Program-made: the position numbers and the translations under genes
The notes under the pieces: model-generated
The model's input: the letters and a program-made list of their open reading frames with translations, nothing else
What the model was told of the DNA's origin: nothing
Databases searched by the model: none
In this document: positions 1-7,298 of the stretch, piece after piece
Layout: every line of letters begins with the position of its first letter
Numbering within the stretch: position 1 is the first letter of the stretch
DNA from: Planctomycetota bacterium
Lineage (GTDB): Bacteria > Planctomycetota > Planctomycetia > Pirellulales > Lacipirellulaceae
Direction: 5' to 3'
NCBI GenBank assembly: GCA_024278035.1
Contig: JAJRUA010000140.1
Location: forward strand, 1 to 15,717
Length of the DNA stretch: 15,717 nucleotides

Positions 1-90
1 GAGTCAGACCTATTCTTCACAGAATTGACGCCCCTTCAGAAAAAAATCGCCACACTGCTAGGAATCAGCCCCAGAAACTACGGTCGATGA
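1..90 (+). CDS. Possible C-terminal end of a gene entering from the left (partial)
   Basis: Frame 1 is open from the first base to a TGA at 88-90 and encodes 29 residues ending LTPLQKKIATLLGISPRNYG-R. The amphipathic, lysine-bearing pattern looks like the tail of a genuine protein. With so few residues no family can be named. Its last 26 bases overlap the 3' end of the convergent transposase gene, which would make this a tail-to-tail overlap. A chance open frame of 29 codons is also quite possible, so the call is weak. Confidence 0.3.
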   Translation, partial: ESDLFFTELTPLQKKIATLLGISPRNYGR

Positions 91-559
91 CCGCCCCAGA
101 AAATTCCAAGAAAATGAAAACGGGACCTGCGGAAAGTACGTCGTATTGCTCTAAGAACGTGCGAAACTCCTCTTTAAATGTCTTGGTCCGATGGTGCTCT
201 TCTTGTTCTCGTACATAGGCTTCAGCCTCTGCACGGTGCGACGGCCCGACGGAAAACATGCCGTAACCTCGCTGCCAATAGAACTTCTGGTATTTAGCAT
301 CAAGCGTTTTGACGAATTTGGACGACTCACGTTTTACCTGTTCAACGAATTTCACCGGTGCATGCATTTTACCCATGTCGAAGAGGATATGCACATGGTC
401 GGCGACACCGTCAACGACAACCCATGGAGAATCGAGATCGCGAATGATTGTGGCAAGATAAGCGTGTACGCGCAGTCGGATCGTCTCGTCCAAGAAGGGC
501 TGACGGTTCTTAGTGCTGAAAATCAGATGGACGTAGAGTTTCGTCAGAGATTGAGACAT
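65..559 (-). CDS. tnpA: IS200/IS605-family Y1 (HUH) transposase, TnpA-like
   Basis: This 164-aa protein is a single-domain Y1 transposase (Transposase_17/IS200-like family). The family cuts and rejoins single-stranded DNA at hairpins through a 5'-phosphotyrosine. The metal-binding HUH motif is H55-V56-H57 within DHVHILF, and the probable catalytic tyrosine is Y115 in AYVREQEEHH. The N-terminus (MSQSLTKLYVHLIFSTKNRQ) is the usual family start, so the ATG at 559 is accepted although only a weak GAGA precedes it. No TnpB partner is visible. The family normally ends soon after the helix that follows the tyrosine, but here about 14 extra hydrophobic residues (from V141) precede a final IDRSFWG, so the tail may be altered. 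The REP-like repeats just upstream suggest a REP-associated (RAYT) role, although an ordinary IS200 copy is equally possible. Confidence 0.9.
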   Translation of the reverse strand: MSQSLTKLYVHLIFSTKNRQPFLDETIRLRVHAYLATIIRDLDSPWVVVDGVADHVHILFDMGKMHAPVKFVEQVKRESSKFVKTLDAKYQKFYWQRGYGMFSVGPSHRAEAEAYVREQEEHHRTKTFKEEFRTFLEQYDVLSAGPVFIFLEFSGAVIDRSFWG

Positions 560-600
560 CGGTTTCTCAAAAGCATTGCGTTAGGGTGAGGATGATTTTG

Positions 601-769
601 ACCTTCGGCCAAAAATTTTTCGATACCCGGGTTCCTAGGGCAGCGCTGCGATTGCCCCAGGCTACGGTGAAAAGAGGCCTTCGGCCAAGTTGTTTTTTGT
701 GTCAAGCTGTGGTTCAGAGCAAGTTGCGTTTCGTTTATTGGCCGAAGGCCTTCATTTTCGTAGCCTAGG
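601..769. repeat. REP/BIME-like inverted repeat array beside the transposase
   Basis: Between the transposase start and the phosphofructokinase gene lies a palindrome-rich stretch. The segment 657-688 returns as an imperfect inverted copy at 738-769; both carry CCxAGGCTACG-type ends and both finish in GGCCTTCGGCCAA or its complement. The 13-bp inner arms at 676-688 and 738-750 are perfect inverted repeats, and each contains its own small hairpin (GGCC-TTC-GGCC). An 11-bp direct copy, CCTTCGGCCAA, lies at 602-612. Such paired, inverted palindromic units next to a Y1 transposase fit the bacterial REP/BIME pattern. They could instead be the end hairpins of an IS200-type element. No gene is seen in 560-864. 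Confidence 0.6.
634..661. repeat. Imperfect stem-loop in the REP-like array
   Basis: CCTAGGGCA (634-642) pairs with TGCCCCAGG (653-661) at 8 of 9 positions around a 10-nt loop. The single mismatch (A-C on the plus strand) becomes a G-T wobble on the other strand, which would be the more stable one as single-stranded DNA. REP palindromes commonly carry such a mismatch. Confidence 0.5.
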
Positions 770-864
770 AAAAGCACAGTTTTCATCGACCGAAGCATTC
801 TGAGGGAGGCTTCAAATCCCAAAACCGACGGTATTGGGTATTTCGGAATTCAGCATTTTCCTCA

Positions 865-2199
865 TCACTCATCCACTTCTCCCTTCCATTTCTCCTGCCC
901 TGTCAGGGCCAGGACTGAGGTCCAAAGTTCTCCTTCGGGTGAGAGCTGCTTTTTTTCGCCCGTTGAGAGTTCTAACGGGACGTGGATCAGATGGTTGTGC
1001 CAGAGGCCAATCAAGATATCGGTCTTGCCCGCCATGCCGGCGTGGACCGCTTTGCGGGCCAGTTGTTCGCAGAGCAGGCTATCGGCTGCATTGGCTGCGA
1101 CGCTGCGAATGTGATAGCTGGGGTCGAAGTATTTGACGTTGACCGGCACTTGCTCGGCCTGAAAGTGGTCGATGATCTGCTGTTTGAGGAAAGGTCCGAT
1201 ATCGTGCAAGCGGCGATTGCCCGAGGCGTCGAACTGTTCGGCATGGTTTGGAATGAGGTGTTGCCCGGCACCTTCGGCAACGACCACGACGGCATGTTGG
1301 CGAGCTTCGATTCGGCGGCGGAGCGACGTCAAAAAACCTTGCGGGCCATGCAGCTCGAAAGGAACTTCGGGAATGAGCGTGAAATTGGCTTCGCCACTAG
1401 CCAGAGTGGCGGCAGCGGCAATGAAGCCGGCTTCGCGGCCCATGAATTTGACCAGCCCTACGCCGCCGAGCACTCCCTTGGCTTCGATGTGGGCGCAGTC
1501 GATTATTTTTTCGGCTTCTGATACAGCAGTGAAAAAACCGAACGTGCGAAAACAGAACTTGATATCGTTGTCGATCGTCTTGGGGATGCCGACAATGGCG
1601 ATCGAAATTTTTCGTTTGGCGATTTCCTTGGCGATCGCATGGGCGCCGTGTTGGGTGCCATCGCCGCCGATGCAAAACAAGATGTCGACCCCTTGGTCGA
1701 CCAAAGAGTCAACGATCAGGCTTGGCTGCTGATGTCCACGTGAGGTGCCTAAGATCGTCCCACCTTGATGATGAATGCTTTCGACTTGTTCCGGAGTTAG
1801 TTCGAGTGGTGGAAGTCCCTGCTGGGCGTCGAATCCTTGAAACCCAAAGCGAATACCAGCGATTTGCTTCACGCCGTAATTGAAATTCAGCTCGAGTACC
1901 AAAGTGCGAATCACATTGTTGATGCCGGGACACAAGCCGCCGCAAGTGACGATCGCGACTTTGGTTTTTGCGGGATCAAAGAAGATTTTTTTTCGTGCAC
2001 CTGCCCGCTCGAAAGCAAGCATGTTGATTTGTTCGCCTTGGCGAAAACGAGGTTCGTAGAGGACTCGGGTGTCGTCGGGAACAAAACTGCCTAAGCCTGT
2101 GCCAGTTTGGGTCGATCGAGTCAATGGCGAGTCGATGCGGCACGAACCTAAGTTAGTGACTTCGAGTTGTTCGGGTTGCCAAGTGGCATGTTCAACCAT
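865..2199 (-). CDS. pfkA: ATP-dependent 6-phosphofructokinase (PfkA family, plant/protist-like group)
   Basis: This 444-aa cytosolic enzyme should phosphorylate fructose-6-phosphate to fructose-1,6-bisphosphate in glycolysis. The N-terminal nucleotide-binding segment CGGLCPGINNV is at 86-96, GGDGT at 178-182, the catalytic loop GIPKTIDND at 204-212 (D210 is the likely base) and the sugar-phosphate motif MGREAG at 253-258. Glycine in GGDG, where pyrophosphate-dependent enzymes have aspartate, points to ATP as donor. The lysine in PKTIDND is shared with plant, trypanosome and Entamoeba ATP enzymes and with PPi enzymes, unlike PGTIDND in E. coli PfkA. The extra ~75 N-terminal residues are also typical of that long group. 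The ATG at 2199 is preceded by AAGGAAA at SD distance. The PEP-CTERM gene ends 48 bp upstream on the same strand, so read-through is possible. The donor cannot be proved from motifs alone. Confidence 0.93.
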   Translation of the reverse strand: MVEHATWQPEQLEVTNLGSCRIDSPLTRSTQTGTGLGSFVPDDTRVLYEPRFRQGEQINMLAFERAGARKKIFFDPAKTKVAIVTCGGLCPGINNVIRTLVLELNFNYGVKQIAGIRFGFQGFDAQQGLPPLELTPEQVESIHHQGGTILGTSRGHQQPSLIVDSLVDQGVDILFCIGGDGTQHGAHAIAKEIAKRKISIAIVGIPKTIDNDIKFCFRTFGFFTAVSEAEKIIDCAHIEAKGVLGGVGLVKFMGREAGFIAAAATLASGEANFTLIPEVPFELHGPQGFLTSLRRRIEARQHAVVVVAEGAGQHLIPNHAEQFDASGNRRLHDIGPFLKQQIIDHFQAEQVPVNVKYFDPSYHIRSVAANAADSLLCEQLARKAVHAGMAGKTDILIGLWHNHLIHVPLELSTGEKKQLSPEGELWTSVLALTGQEKWKGEVDE

Positions 2200-2215
2200 G
2201 GGGTTTCCTTGTCGG

Positions 2216-2236
2216 GAAGCAAATCGATTTTGCTTC
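2216..2236 (-). promoter_or_regulatory. Perfect 8-bp stem-loop in the pfkA leader
   Basis: GAAGCAAA (2216-2223) and TTTGCTTC (2229-2236) form a perfect 8-bp stem with a 5-nt loop. It sits between the stop of the PEP-CTERM gene and the pfkA SD, ending about 8 nt before the SD on the minus strand. No T-tract follows on the minus strand, so it is a poor intrinsic terminator. It may be an mRNA-processing, stability or translation-control hairpin. Confidence 0.4.
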
Positions 2237-2247
2237 GACGTATATGG

Positions 2248-3183
2248 TCATTGCGATCGGGATCGAAGGGAGATCATGGTCAGCGCAACTGTGAGCAGGA
2301 GACCAAGGGTCGTTGGCTCAGGGATTTGTGTCGAGGCGGCTAGGGGAGGTGCCGAACCAAAGTTGGCCTTCCAATCGGAAAAATCGCCGTCGTCGAAAAC
2401 ATCAGAAAAACCTCGCTGCCAGACGAGCAAGTCGATTCCGTCGACATCGCTGTCTGGGTCGAAGTTGCCGGGAGTAGTCGGGGTGGCATCAAGACTAATG
2501 TCGTCGAAGTTGACTTCCAAATCGGAGTCAGGGAAGGCGGGATCGATTTGGTTAAGGTTGACTAGTCGGATGCCTAGCGTTTGTCCCAATTGGGGGTGTG
2601 CTGCGCCGGTGGTCAGGCTGATGGTGGTGGTGGTGAATTCACCGTCGTCGAATGTGCCGAAGAGAGAGTTGTTGTCTTGAGCGACGATGGTGCCGCCTGC
2701 GAGCAGGTCGACCCGATAGCCGGGCAATCCACGGAGATCGAATGAGCCTGCAGAAGCGATGTTGCCGACCTGGAGCTGCAAGGTGTAGATCGTGTTGGGC
2801 TGGAGCGTATCGCTCAAAGTGGAGACGAGGCCGTACTCGCCCTGTCCATCGCTGCCTTGGAAGTTAAAGGCAAGCGCGAGCCGTTGTCCTTCAGGTGCCC
2901 CGGCCGGGAAGTTTTCGTAGACTCCCGGGTTGCCGATTGGGTCGGGCTCGAACGGCGTGAGAGTGCCGATGAAAAAAGTGCCACCTTCACCGCCGGCGGT
3001 GATTCCCTCCGGGTCGTAGAGATCCCAACCATTGAGCGGGCCGAAGGTGAATTGATTGGAAGGGAATTCTCCATCGATATCTTCAAATCCTGGATTGGTG
3101 ACTGTGAGCAGGGCCGCGTTTGCGGTCGAGCAGAACGTTGCCAGTGGCAAGAGGAGTAGTTGTGCGAGGAGGGTCAGCTTCAT
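2248..3183 (-). CDS. Exported PEP-CTERM sorting-signal protein with dockerin-like repeats
   Basis: With the ATG at 3183 this is a 311-aa secreted protein. Residues 1-23 form a signal peptide (hydrophobic LAQLLLLPLATF, cleavage after TANA). The main domain opens with TVTNPGFED, a common start for jelly-roll, carbohydrate-binding-like modules in exported bacterial proteins, and is rich in Gly, Asp and Thr. Residues ~241-275 hold two Asp-rich dockerin-like segments (DSDVDGIDLLVWQ and DDGDFSDWKANFG) that may bind calcium. The C-terminus has the PEP-CTERM layout: IPEP, then a hydrophobic helix, then an Arg-rich end (RSRSQ). Exosortase would process it to the surface or exopolysaccharide, but no exosortase gene is in the window. 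An ATG at 3195 and a TTG at 3216 are alternative starts; none has a strong SD. Specific function is unknown. Confidence 0.85.
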   Translation of the reverse strand: MKLTLLAQLLLLPLATFCSTANAALLTVTNPGFEDIDGEFPSNQFTFGPLNGWDLYDPEGITAGGEGGTFFIGTLTPFEPDPIGNPGVYENFPAGAPEGQRLALAFNFQGSDGQGEYGLVSTLSDTLQPNTIYTLQLQVGNIASAGSFDLRGLPGYRVDLLAGGTIVAQDNNSLFGTFDDGEFTTTTISLTTGAAHPQLGQTLGIRLVNLNQIDPAFPDSDLEVNFDDISLDATPTTPGNFDPDSDVDGIDLLVWQRGFSDVFDDGDFSDWKANFGSAPPLAASTQIPEPTTLGLLLTVALTMISLRSRSQ

Positions 3184-3251
3184 TGGTGATCTCATATGGT
3201 TGTTGATGGCTTGCAAACGACGAACTTGACTGTCAAAATTCCTTGGTCAGC

Positions 3252-4277
3252 TCATAGCCAGCCGTGTTCGCGATACCAAGCGGCGGTTTCTGCAAACCGT
3301 TGTTCTAAAGGAAAAGCGGGACAGTAGTCCAGCTCGCGGCGAAGTTTTTCGTCTGAGCATTCCCAAGCGGGGGCCACGGCCTCGCGGATTTTGTCGATGC
3401 TAAGTACGGCTGGGCGACGGCGGATTTGTCCGAAGATCTCTACAGCACAGCCCATCAACCAGAATATGGATTTGGGAAGTGGCAGCACGAGTGCGGAGCG
3501 GCCAATCGCTTGCCCTGCAAGTGTGCCGAGTTCGCCATACTTAATCGTACGTTCGGCGGCGATATAGTATTTTCCTTGGGAGCAGACTGACGATCCATTG
3601 TTTGCAGCATCGGCTCGTTCAACTCGTTCACCTCGCTCGGCAATGCGTACCAAGGCGTCGCAAAGGTCGGCCACATGGACGATCGAAACGGGAAATTTTC
3701 GGAAGCCTGGCACCAGATGCAAACGAAGCGATTTCACCCCTTTGAAAAGGGTCAAGCTGGCCCGATCGGCGGGGCCAAAAATAATGGGTGGCCTGAGGAT
3801 TGAAAGCGGTACTTCGCTAGAGAGCCCAATCGCGGCATGCTCGGCGGCCAGTTTGCTGCGACCGTAATCTGAGACAGGCCGATCGGCATCGGACTCTTGG
3901 CGAGGTGTGCCAGGGAGACTCGGTCCGCCCGCTGCCATCGAACTGACCAGGACCATAACGGGTGGATTCGCCTGAGCAGCACAGGCTTCCGCGACGCGGC
4001 GCGTTCCCTCGGCGTTATCCTTGATGAATTCGTTCTTGCTAAGTGCTTGAATTCGACCGGCGAGGTGAAAGACCACGTCAGTTTCTGCTACGGCGCGTTT
4101 CAGGCTTTGCTGGTCGTCGAGTGAGCCGAGCGCTAGTTCGGCCCCGAGTTTTTCGAGGGATGCCGATCGGGCTTTGTCTCGCACGAGGCAGCGGACGGGG
4201 TGATCTTGCTTGCGTAGGTATGCCACGAGGTTCGAGCCGACAAAGCCGGTGGCACCAGTTACAAGCATGTGTGGCAT
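3252..4277 (-). CDS. NAD(P)-dependent epimerase/dehydratase-like extended SDR protein
   Basis: This 341-aa protein is an extended short-chain dehydrogenase/reductase. The Rossmann nucleotide-binding motif TGATGFVG lies at residues 7-14. The active-site tyrosine and lysine are Y138 and K142 (DYGRSK), with the serine pair at 112-113. The substrate side follows with LRPPIIFGPAD and IVHVADLCDAL, as in nucleotide-sugar epimerases and 3-beta-hydroxysteroid dehydrogenase-like enzymes. The frame is open 36 codons further upstream, but the ATG at 4277 is chosen because it starts directly before the Rossmann strand and has GAGGT at SD distance. It ends about 70 bp before the PEP-CTERM start on the same strand. 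The substrate (sugar nucleotide, sterol/hopanoid-type or other) cannot be told from sequence. Confidence 0.88.
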   Translation of the reverse strand: MPHMLVTGATGFVGSNLVAYLRKQDHPVRCLVRDKARSASLEKLGAELALGSLDDQQSLKRAVAETDVVFHLAGRIQALSKNEFIKDNAEGTRRVAEACAAQANPPVMVLVSSMAAGGPSLPGTPRQESDADRPVSDYGRSKLAAEHAAIGLSSEVPLSILRPPIIFGPADRASLTLFKGVKSLRLHLVPGFRKFPVSIVHVADLCDALVRIAERGERVERADAANNGSSVCSQGKYYIAAERTIKYGELGTLAGQAIGRSALVLPLPKSIFWLMGCAVEIFGQIRRRPAVLSIDKIREAVAPAWECSDEKLRRELDYCPAFPLEQRFAETAAWYREHGWL

Positions 4278-4437
4278 GGATCGACCTCGGAAAGCTACTG
4301 CAAAATCGAGTTGCGGGTGCCTTGGTGGAGTACGAGTAGGGTTGTCCGTCGTGGCCGACGGCGTTAATGGCCATTTTATCCTCAAGAGATAGTCATTGCC
4401 ACCTCGACTTGATCGAGTTCAGGGCGACTCGCTTCGC

Positions 4438-4467
4438 TTGACCGTTTTGCTGCGGGCGGGCTACAGT
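4438..4467 (+). promoter_or_regulatory. Candidate sigma-70 promoter for the GNAT gene
   Basis: TTGACC (4438-4443) and TACAGT (4462-4467) are separated by 18 bp in the 251-bp divergent region between the SDR and GNAT genes. The -35 matches 5 of 6 and the -10 matches 4 of 6 consensus bases. The start codon is about 60 bp downstream. This is motif matching only. Confidence 0.3.
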
Positions 4468-4528
4468 GGTCGTCTGGAACGTCGGTGAAATCTTCCCATT
4501 TCTGAGAATCGTCAGCAGCTAAGAAAAT

Positions 4529-5701
4529 ATGTCGCATTTGGAAATCGTCGCCGTTTCAACTCGTCGTGAGCGGAAGCTATTCTTCAATTATCCTTGGGAT
4601 CTTTATCGGGGCGATCCGAATTGGGTTCCACCGTTGAGAATTGTTAAGAAGGAGCTGCTGAACTATCGTCGGCATCCTTTTTACGATACGGCGGAGATTC
4701 AGACATTTGTCGCCTTGCGCGATGGCAAGTCTTGTGGCCGGGTCGCTGCAATCAAGAACGATGCGCACAACGATTGGTACAACGAAAAGCGAGGCTTCTT
4801 TGGTTTCTACGAATCGGAGGAAGACGAAGAAACTTCGGGGCGACTATTCGACGCTGCTCGCGATTGGTTTAGCGAACGGGGAATTGAGGCGATCCGTGGC
4901 CCGGTGAATCCCTCGCTCAACTATGAGCTGGGGACGTTGGTCGAAGGTTTTGACGACCCACCTTGGTTTATGATGACCTACGGCAAGCCTTACTACGATC
5001 GGTTGATCCAAGGCTACGGTTTCCGCAAGTCGCAAGATATGTTCGCGTTTTGGGGGCATGTTGATATGCTCGACGCAATCTCGAAGCGACTTACACCGTT
5101 AAGCGACAATATTCTTGAGCGTTTTAGTTTGGTATGCCGGCAATTCGATGTAAGACGATTTGATGAAGAGATCGCATCGTTCCTGGAGATCTACAATCAA
5201 TCGCTGGTTTCGACATGGGGTTTTGTGCCCATGTCGGACGGGGAGGTCAAGAAACAAGCGGCGGGCATGAAGCAGATGATCGTGCCTGAGCTAACCACGA
5301 TGGCCGAGATCGATGGCAAGCCGATCGGCACGATGTTTGGCCTGTTGGATTTCAACCCGCGGATCAAGGAGATTGATGGGCGGCTGTTGCCGTTGGGGTT
5401 TCTGAAGTTACTTCGCAATCGACATGCGATTACTAAGATGCGGTTTATTAGTGCAAACGTACTTCCTGAATATCAAAGCTGGGGGATTGGGCTGGCACTC
5501 GTGGCCCGATTGGTACCCGATATTTTGAAATGGGGCATCAAGGAAGCGGAGTTTTCTTGGGTGTTGGAGAGCAACGACCTTTCTTACAAGACGCTGAAAA
5601 AGGGCGGGGCCAAGATCACGAAACGATATCGCGTTTATGACTATGGCCCGCTCGATACGACGGCGAATGCGAAATATATGAAACAAGAAGACGTGGAGTG
5701 A
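4529..5701 (+). CDS. GNAT-fold acetyltransferase-like protein (YghO-like)
   Basis: This 390-aa soluble protein starts with the characteristic segment FFNYPWDLYRGDPNWVPPLR (residues 18-37) of a large, poorly studied GNAT-related family that includes E. coli YghO. The first part (~1-180) holds conserved blocks such as GFFGFYE and GPVNPSLNYELGTLVEGF. The second half (~255-370) carries the GNAT core. The acetyl-CoA pyrophosphate-binding loop is probably YQSWGIGLAL (315-324), followed by a final ESNDLSYKTLKKGGAK resembling the usual C-terminal GNAT helix and strand. The substrate is not known. The ATG at 4529 has only an A-rich AAGAAA in place of a good SD, but the family's N-terminal block starts just after it. 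It is transcribed away from the SDR gene, and an IS4-type remnant follows ~215 bp downstream. Confidence 0.85.
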   Translation: MSHLEIVAVSTRRERKLFFNYPWDLYRGDPNWVPPLRIVKKELLNYRRHPFYDTAEIQTFVALRDGKSCGRVAAIKNDAHNDWYNEKRGFFGFYESEEDEETSGRLFDAARDWFSERGIEAIRGPVNPSLNYELGTLVEGFDDPPWFMMTYGKPYYDRLIQGYGFRKSQDMFAFWGHVDMLDAISKRLTPLSDNILERFSLVCRQFDVRRFDEEIASFLEIYNQSLVSTWGFVPMSDGEVKKQAAGMKQMIVPELTTMAEIDGKPIGTMFGLLDFNPRIKEIDGRLLPLGFLKLLRNRHAITKMRFISANVLPEYQSWGIGLALVARLVPDILKWGIKEAEFSWVLESNDLSYKTLKKGGAKITKRYRVYDYGPLDTTANAKYMKQEDVE

Positions 5702-5810
5702 ATGGCGTAACCGTTTACAACCTGGGGTCTTGCTCTACTTGGTGTCTTAGCCCATTCTTTTGCAGGTAGCAAAGAAATCACTGCAAGCATGGTGGTATTG
5801 AACCAGCGGT

Positions 5811-5826
5811 ACAAGTTATAACTTGT
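5811..5826. repeat. 16-bp perfect palindrome
   Basis: ACAAGTTATAACTTGT reads the same on both strands. It lies between the GNAT stop and the IS4-type remnant, about 100 bp before the recognisable transposase codons. It could be an operator or a transposition scar. One such palindrome is not far from chance expectation in a window this size. Confidence 0.35.
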
Positions 5827-5916
5827 CATTGCACTTGGAGTTATGCCATTTCTGGAGCGACACGATGAAATTTACGAACAACGTCTTTGACCGATTTGCT
5901 AAGAGGATGTTTTTGA

Positions 5917-6409
5917 ACACCTGCCAACTTGTATCGGGACCGCGGGCAGATCGAAACGGCTTTCCAGGAAGTCGGCAGGAAACCTGAAAAGAGCGATCCA
6001 AACGCTTGGTTATCCCAAAGCGGCATTGTTCGGATTCTGCATGGCATTGGTCACTTACAACCTTCTGTCGGTGGTACGATCTGCGGTTCATGCGGTTCAC
6101 GGTGAAGAAGCAGGGGCGAATCTCTCGACCTACTACTACATGTCGCACGAGGTGGCGTCCACGCATCTTGGCATGTCTGTGATTCTGGAAGGCGAATTCT
6201 GGCAGAACAAGTACGGTTCTTTCACGCCGACGCAGATGGCTGCTGAATTGAAGCGTCTTGCTCGCAACATCCAGCTGAGCAAATTCAAGAAAGGGAAGTA
6301 GACTCCCAAGAAGAAGTCGAAAAAGAACATAAACAAAAAAAATCGGGGCCACGAGTCCACACAACGCATACTCGAAAATTCTCGAAGAAAAGCGGCCAAA
6401 GCCGCATGA
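5917..6409 (+). pseudogene. Decayed IS4-type (DDE) transposase, C-terminal remnant
   Basis: From 5929 the frame reads LYRDRGQIETAFQEV, the conserved region around the catalytic glutamate (YREK-type signature) of IS4-like DDE transposases. After GTC at 5971-5973 one extra G (5974) breaks the frame. The next frame continues with LGYPKAALFGFCMALVTYNL and on to KFKKGK, where a TAG at 6299-6301 interrupts it. The same frame then goes on with a Lys-rich tail and STQRILENSRRKAAKAA to a TGA at 6407-6409, the usual end of these proteins. A stop at 5914-5916 and loss of everything upstream, including the first catalytic aspartates, complete the decay. A plus-strand ORF from ATG 6026 to 6301 exists but lacks the catalytic region. 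The element's termini cannot be placed. The remnant is intergenic and disrupts no visible gene. Confidence 0.8.
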
Positions 6410-6457
6410 CAGGACAGCTACAAAAGGCTGGGCGTTACTCTTATTTACCCCCTCTCG

Positions 6458-7282
6458 TCATTTCCACTCGGGTAGACGCTGAGCTAGATGGGCGGCGATT
6501 CCTTCTTGGGCCGCCTCGGTCGTGCAAGAGGTGGCACGCATCACGGCACCGGCTGCTAGTTGCGTTTCTAGCTGCTCGCCGACGGTTTCATGCAGCAGTC
6601 GCTTGGTGAGTTGAATTGCCTCGGGTGCGCCGGTGGCACATTGTTTTGCTATCTCGACGGCTCGCGCCCAGACCAAGTCGCCATCGACGAGCTCGTGAAA
6701 GAGTCCCAGTCGCTGTGCTTCGGTTGCGTCGATCGTCGCTGAAGTCAGCAGCAAGCGTGTTGCCTGACCTGTGCCGATGCGATGGCAAATCAGTGGTGCC
6801 ACCACGCCGGCTACGAGGCCATATTGGGGATCGGGTAGACCGAAGCTGGAATCCTCAGACGCGACCACGATATCGCAAGCCGCCACGAGCCCTGCACCGC
6901 CCGACAAGGCTGCGCCATGGACTGCGGCGATCAGTGGCTTGGTGATCTCGAGCATCTGGAGGAGCAGATTGCGAAATTTGGCTGCATCTTCGCCCCACTG
7001 CGGATAGGGCGTCGAGGATTCTTCACTATTCAACATTTGGGGATCGAGCATCTCTTGAAGGTCAAGTCCCGAACAAAACGAGTCGCCGGCACCCGTGAGA
7101 ATGATCGCCCTGACACTTTTTTGGCGGTACAGATCGTCGAGCGCCTCGCCGAGTAGCTCAATCATCGACCGGGTGAGAGCATTCCGATGGCTCGGGCGAT
7201 TGAGGATGATTGTCCCGCTACAGCCGACCGTTTTTACTTCGATCAAGTTCTTGGTTGTAGACATCGAGAGTTCTAAATCCAT
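6458..7282 (-). CDS. Enoyl-CoA hydratase/isomerase (crotonase) family protein
   Basis: This 274-aa protein has the full crotonase fold. The acyl-CoA/oxyanion-hole segments are SFCSGLDL (residues 68-75) and HGAALSGGAGLVAACDI (122-138), followed by SSFGLPDPQYGLV (145-157). Family members act on acyl-CoA thioesters (hydration, isomerisation, others). By alignment with rat enoyl-CoA hydratase, the residue matching catalytic Glu144 is G131 and that matching Glu164 is D151. Simple syn-hydration of crotonyl-CoA is therefore doubtful. An isomerase, a methylglutaconyl-CoA hydratase-like or another crotonase activity is more likely. The ATG at 7264 (MSTTKNLIEV) is an equally plausible start; neither has a clear SD. 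The gene is divergent from the sigma factor, and no beta-oxidation or leucine-degradation genes neighbour it. Confidence 0.87.
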   Translation of the reverse strand: MDLELSMSTTKNLIEVKTVGCSGTIILNRPSHRNALTRSMIELLGEALDDLYRQKSVRAIILTGAGDSFCSGLDLQEMLDPQMLNSEESSTPYPQWGEDAAKFRNLLLQMLEITKPLIAAVHGAALSGGAGLVAACDIVVASEDSSFGLPDPQYGLVAGVVAPLICHRIGTGQATRLLLTSATIDATEAQRLGLFHELVDGDLVWARAVEIAKQCATGAPEAIQLTKRLLHETVGEQLETQLAAGAVMRATSCTTEAAQEGIAAHLAQRLPEWK

Positions 7283-7298
7283 TTCTAGTTCAAAGTGA

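Noticed and set aside
191..589. 132-codon plus-strand ORF opposite the transposase
   Set aside because: It is the antisense shadow of the transposase, whose HUH and Tyr motifs fix the real strand.
982..1521. 179-codon plus-strand ORF
   Set aside because: It lies wholly opposite the phosphofructokinase catalytic region, has no SD or motifs, and is explained by codon bias of the real gene.
3231..3236. Perfect -35 box TTGACA on the minus strand upstream of the PEP-CTERM gene
   Set aside because: No -10-like hexamer at 16-18 bp spacing; the site is also part of an 11-nt palindrome, so a promoter call is not supported.
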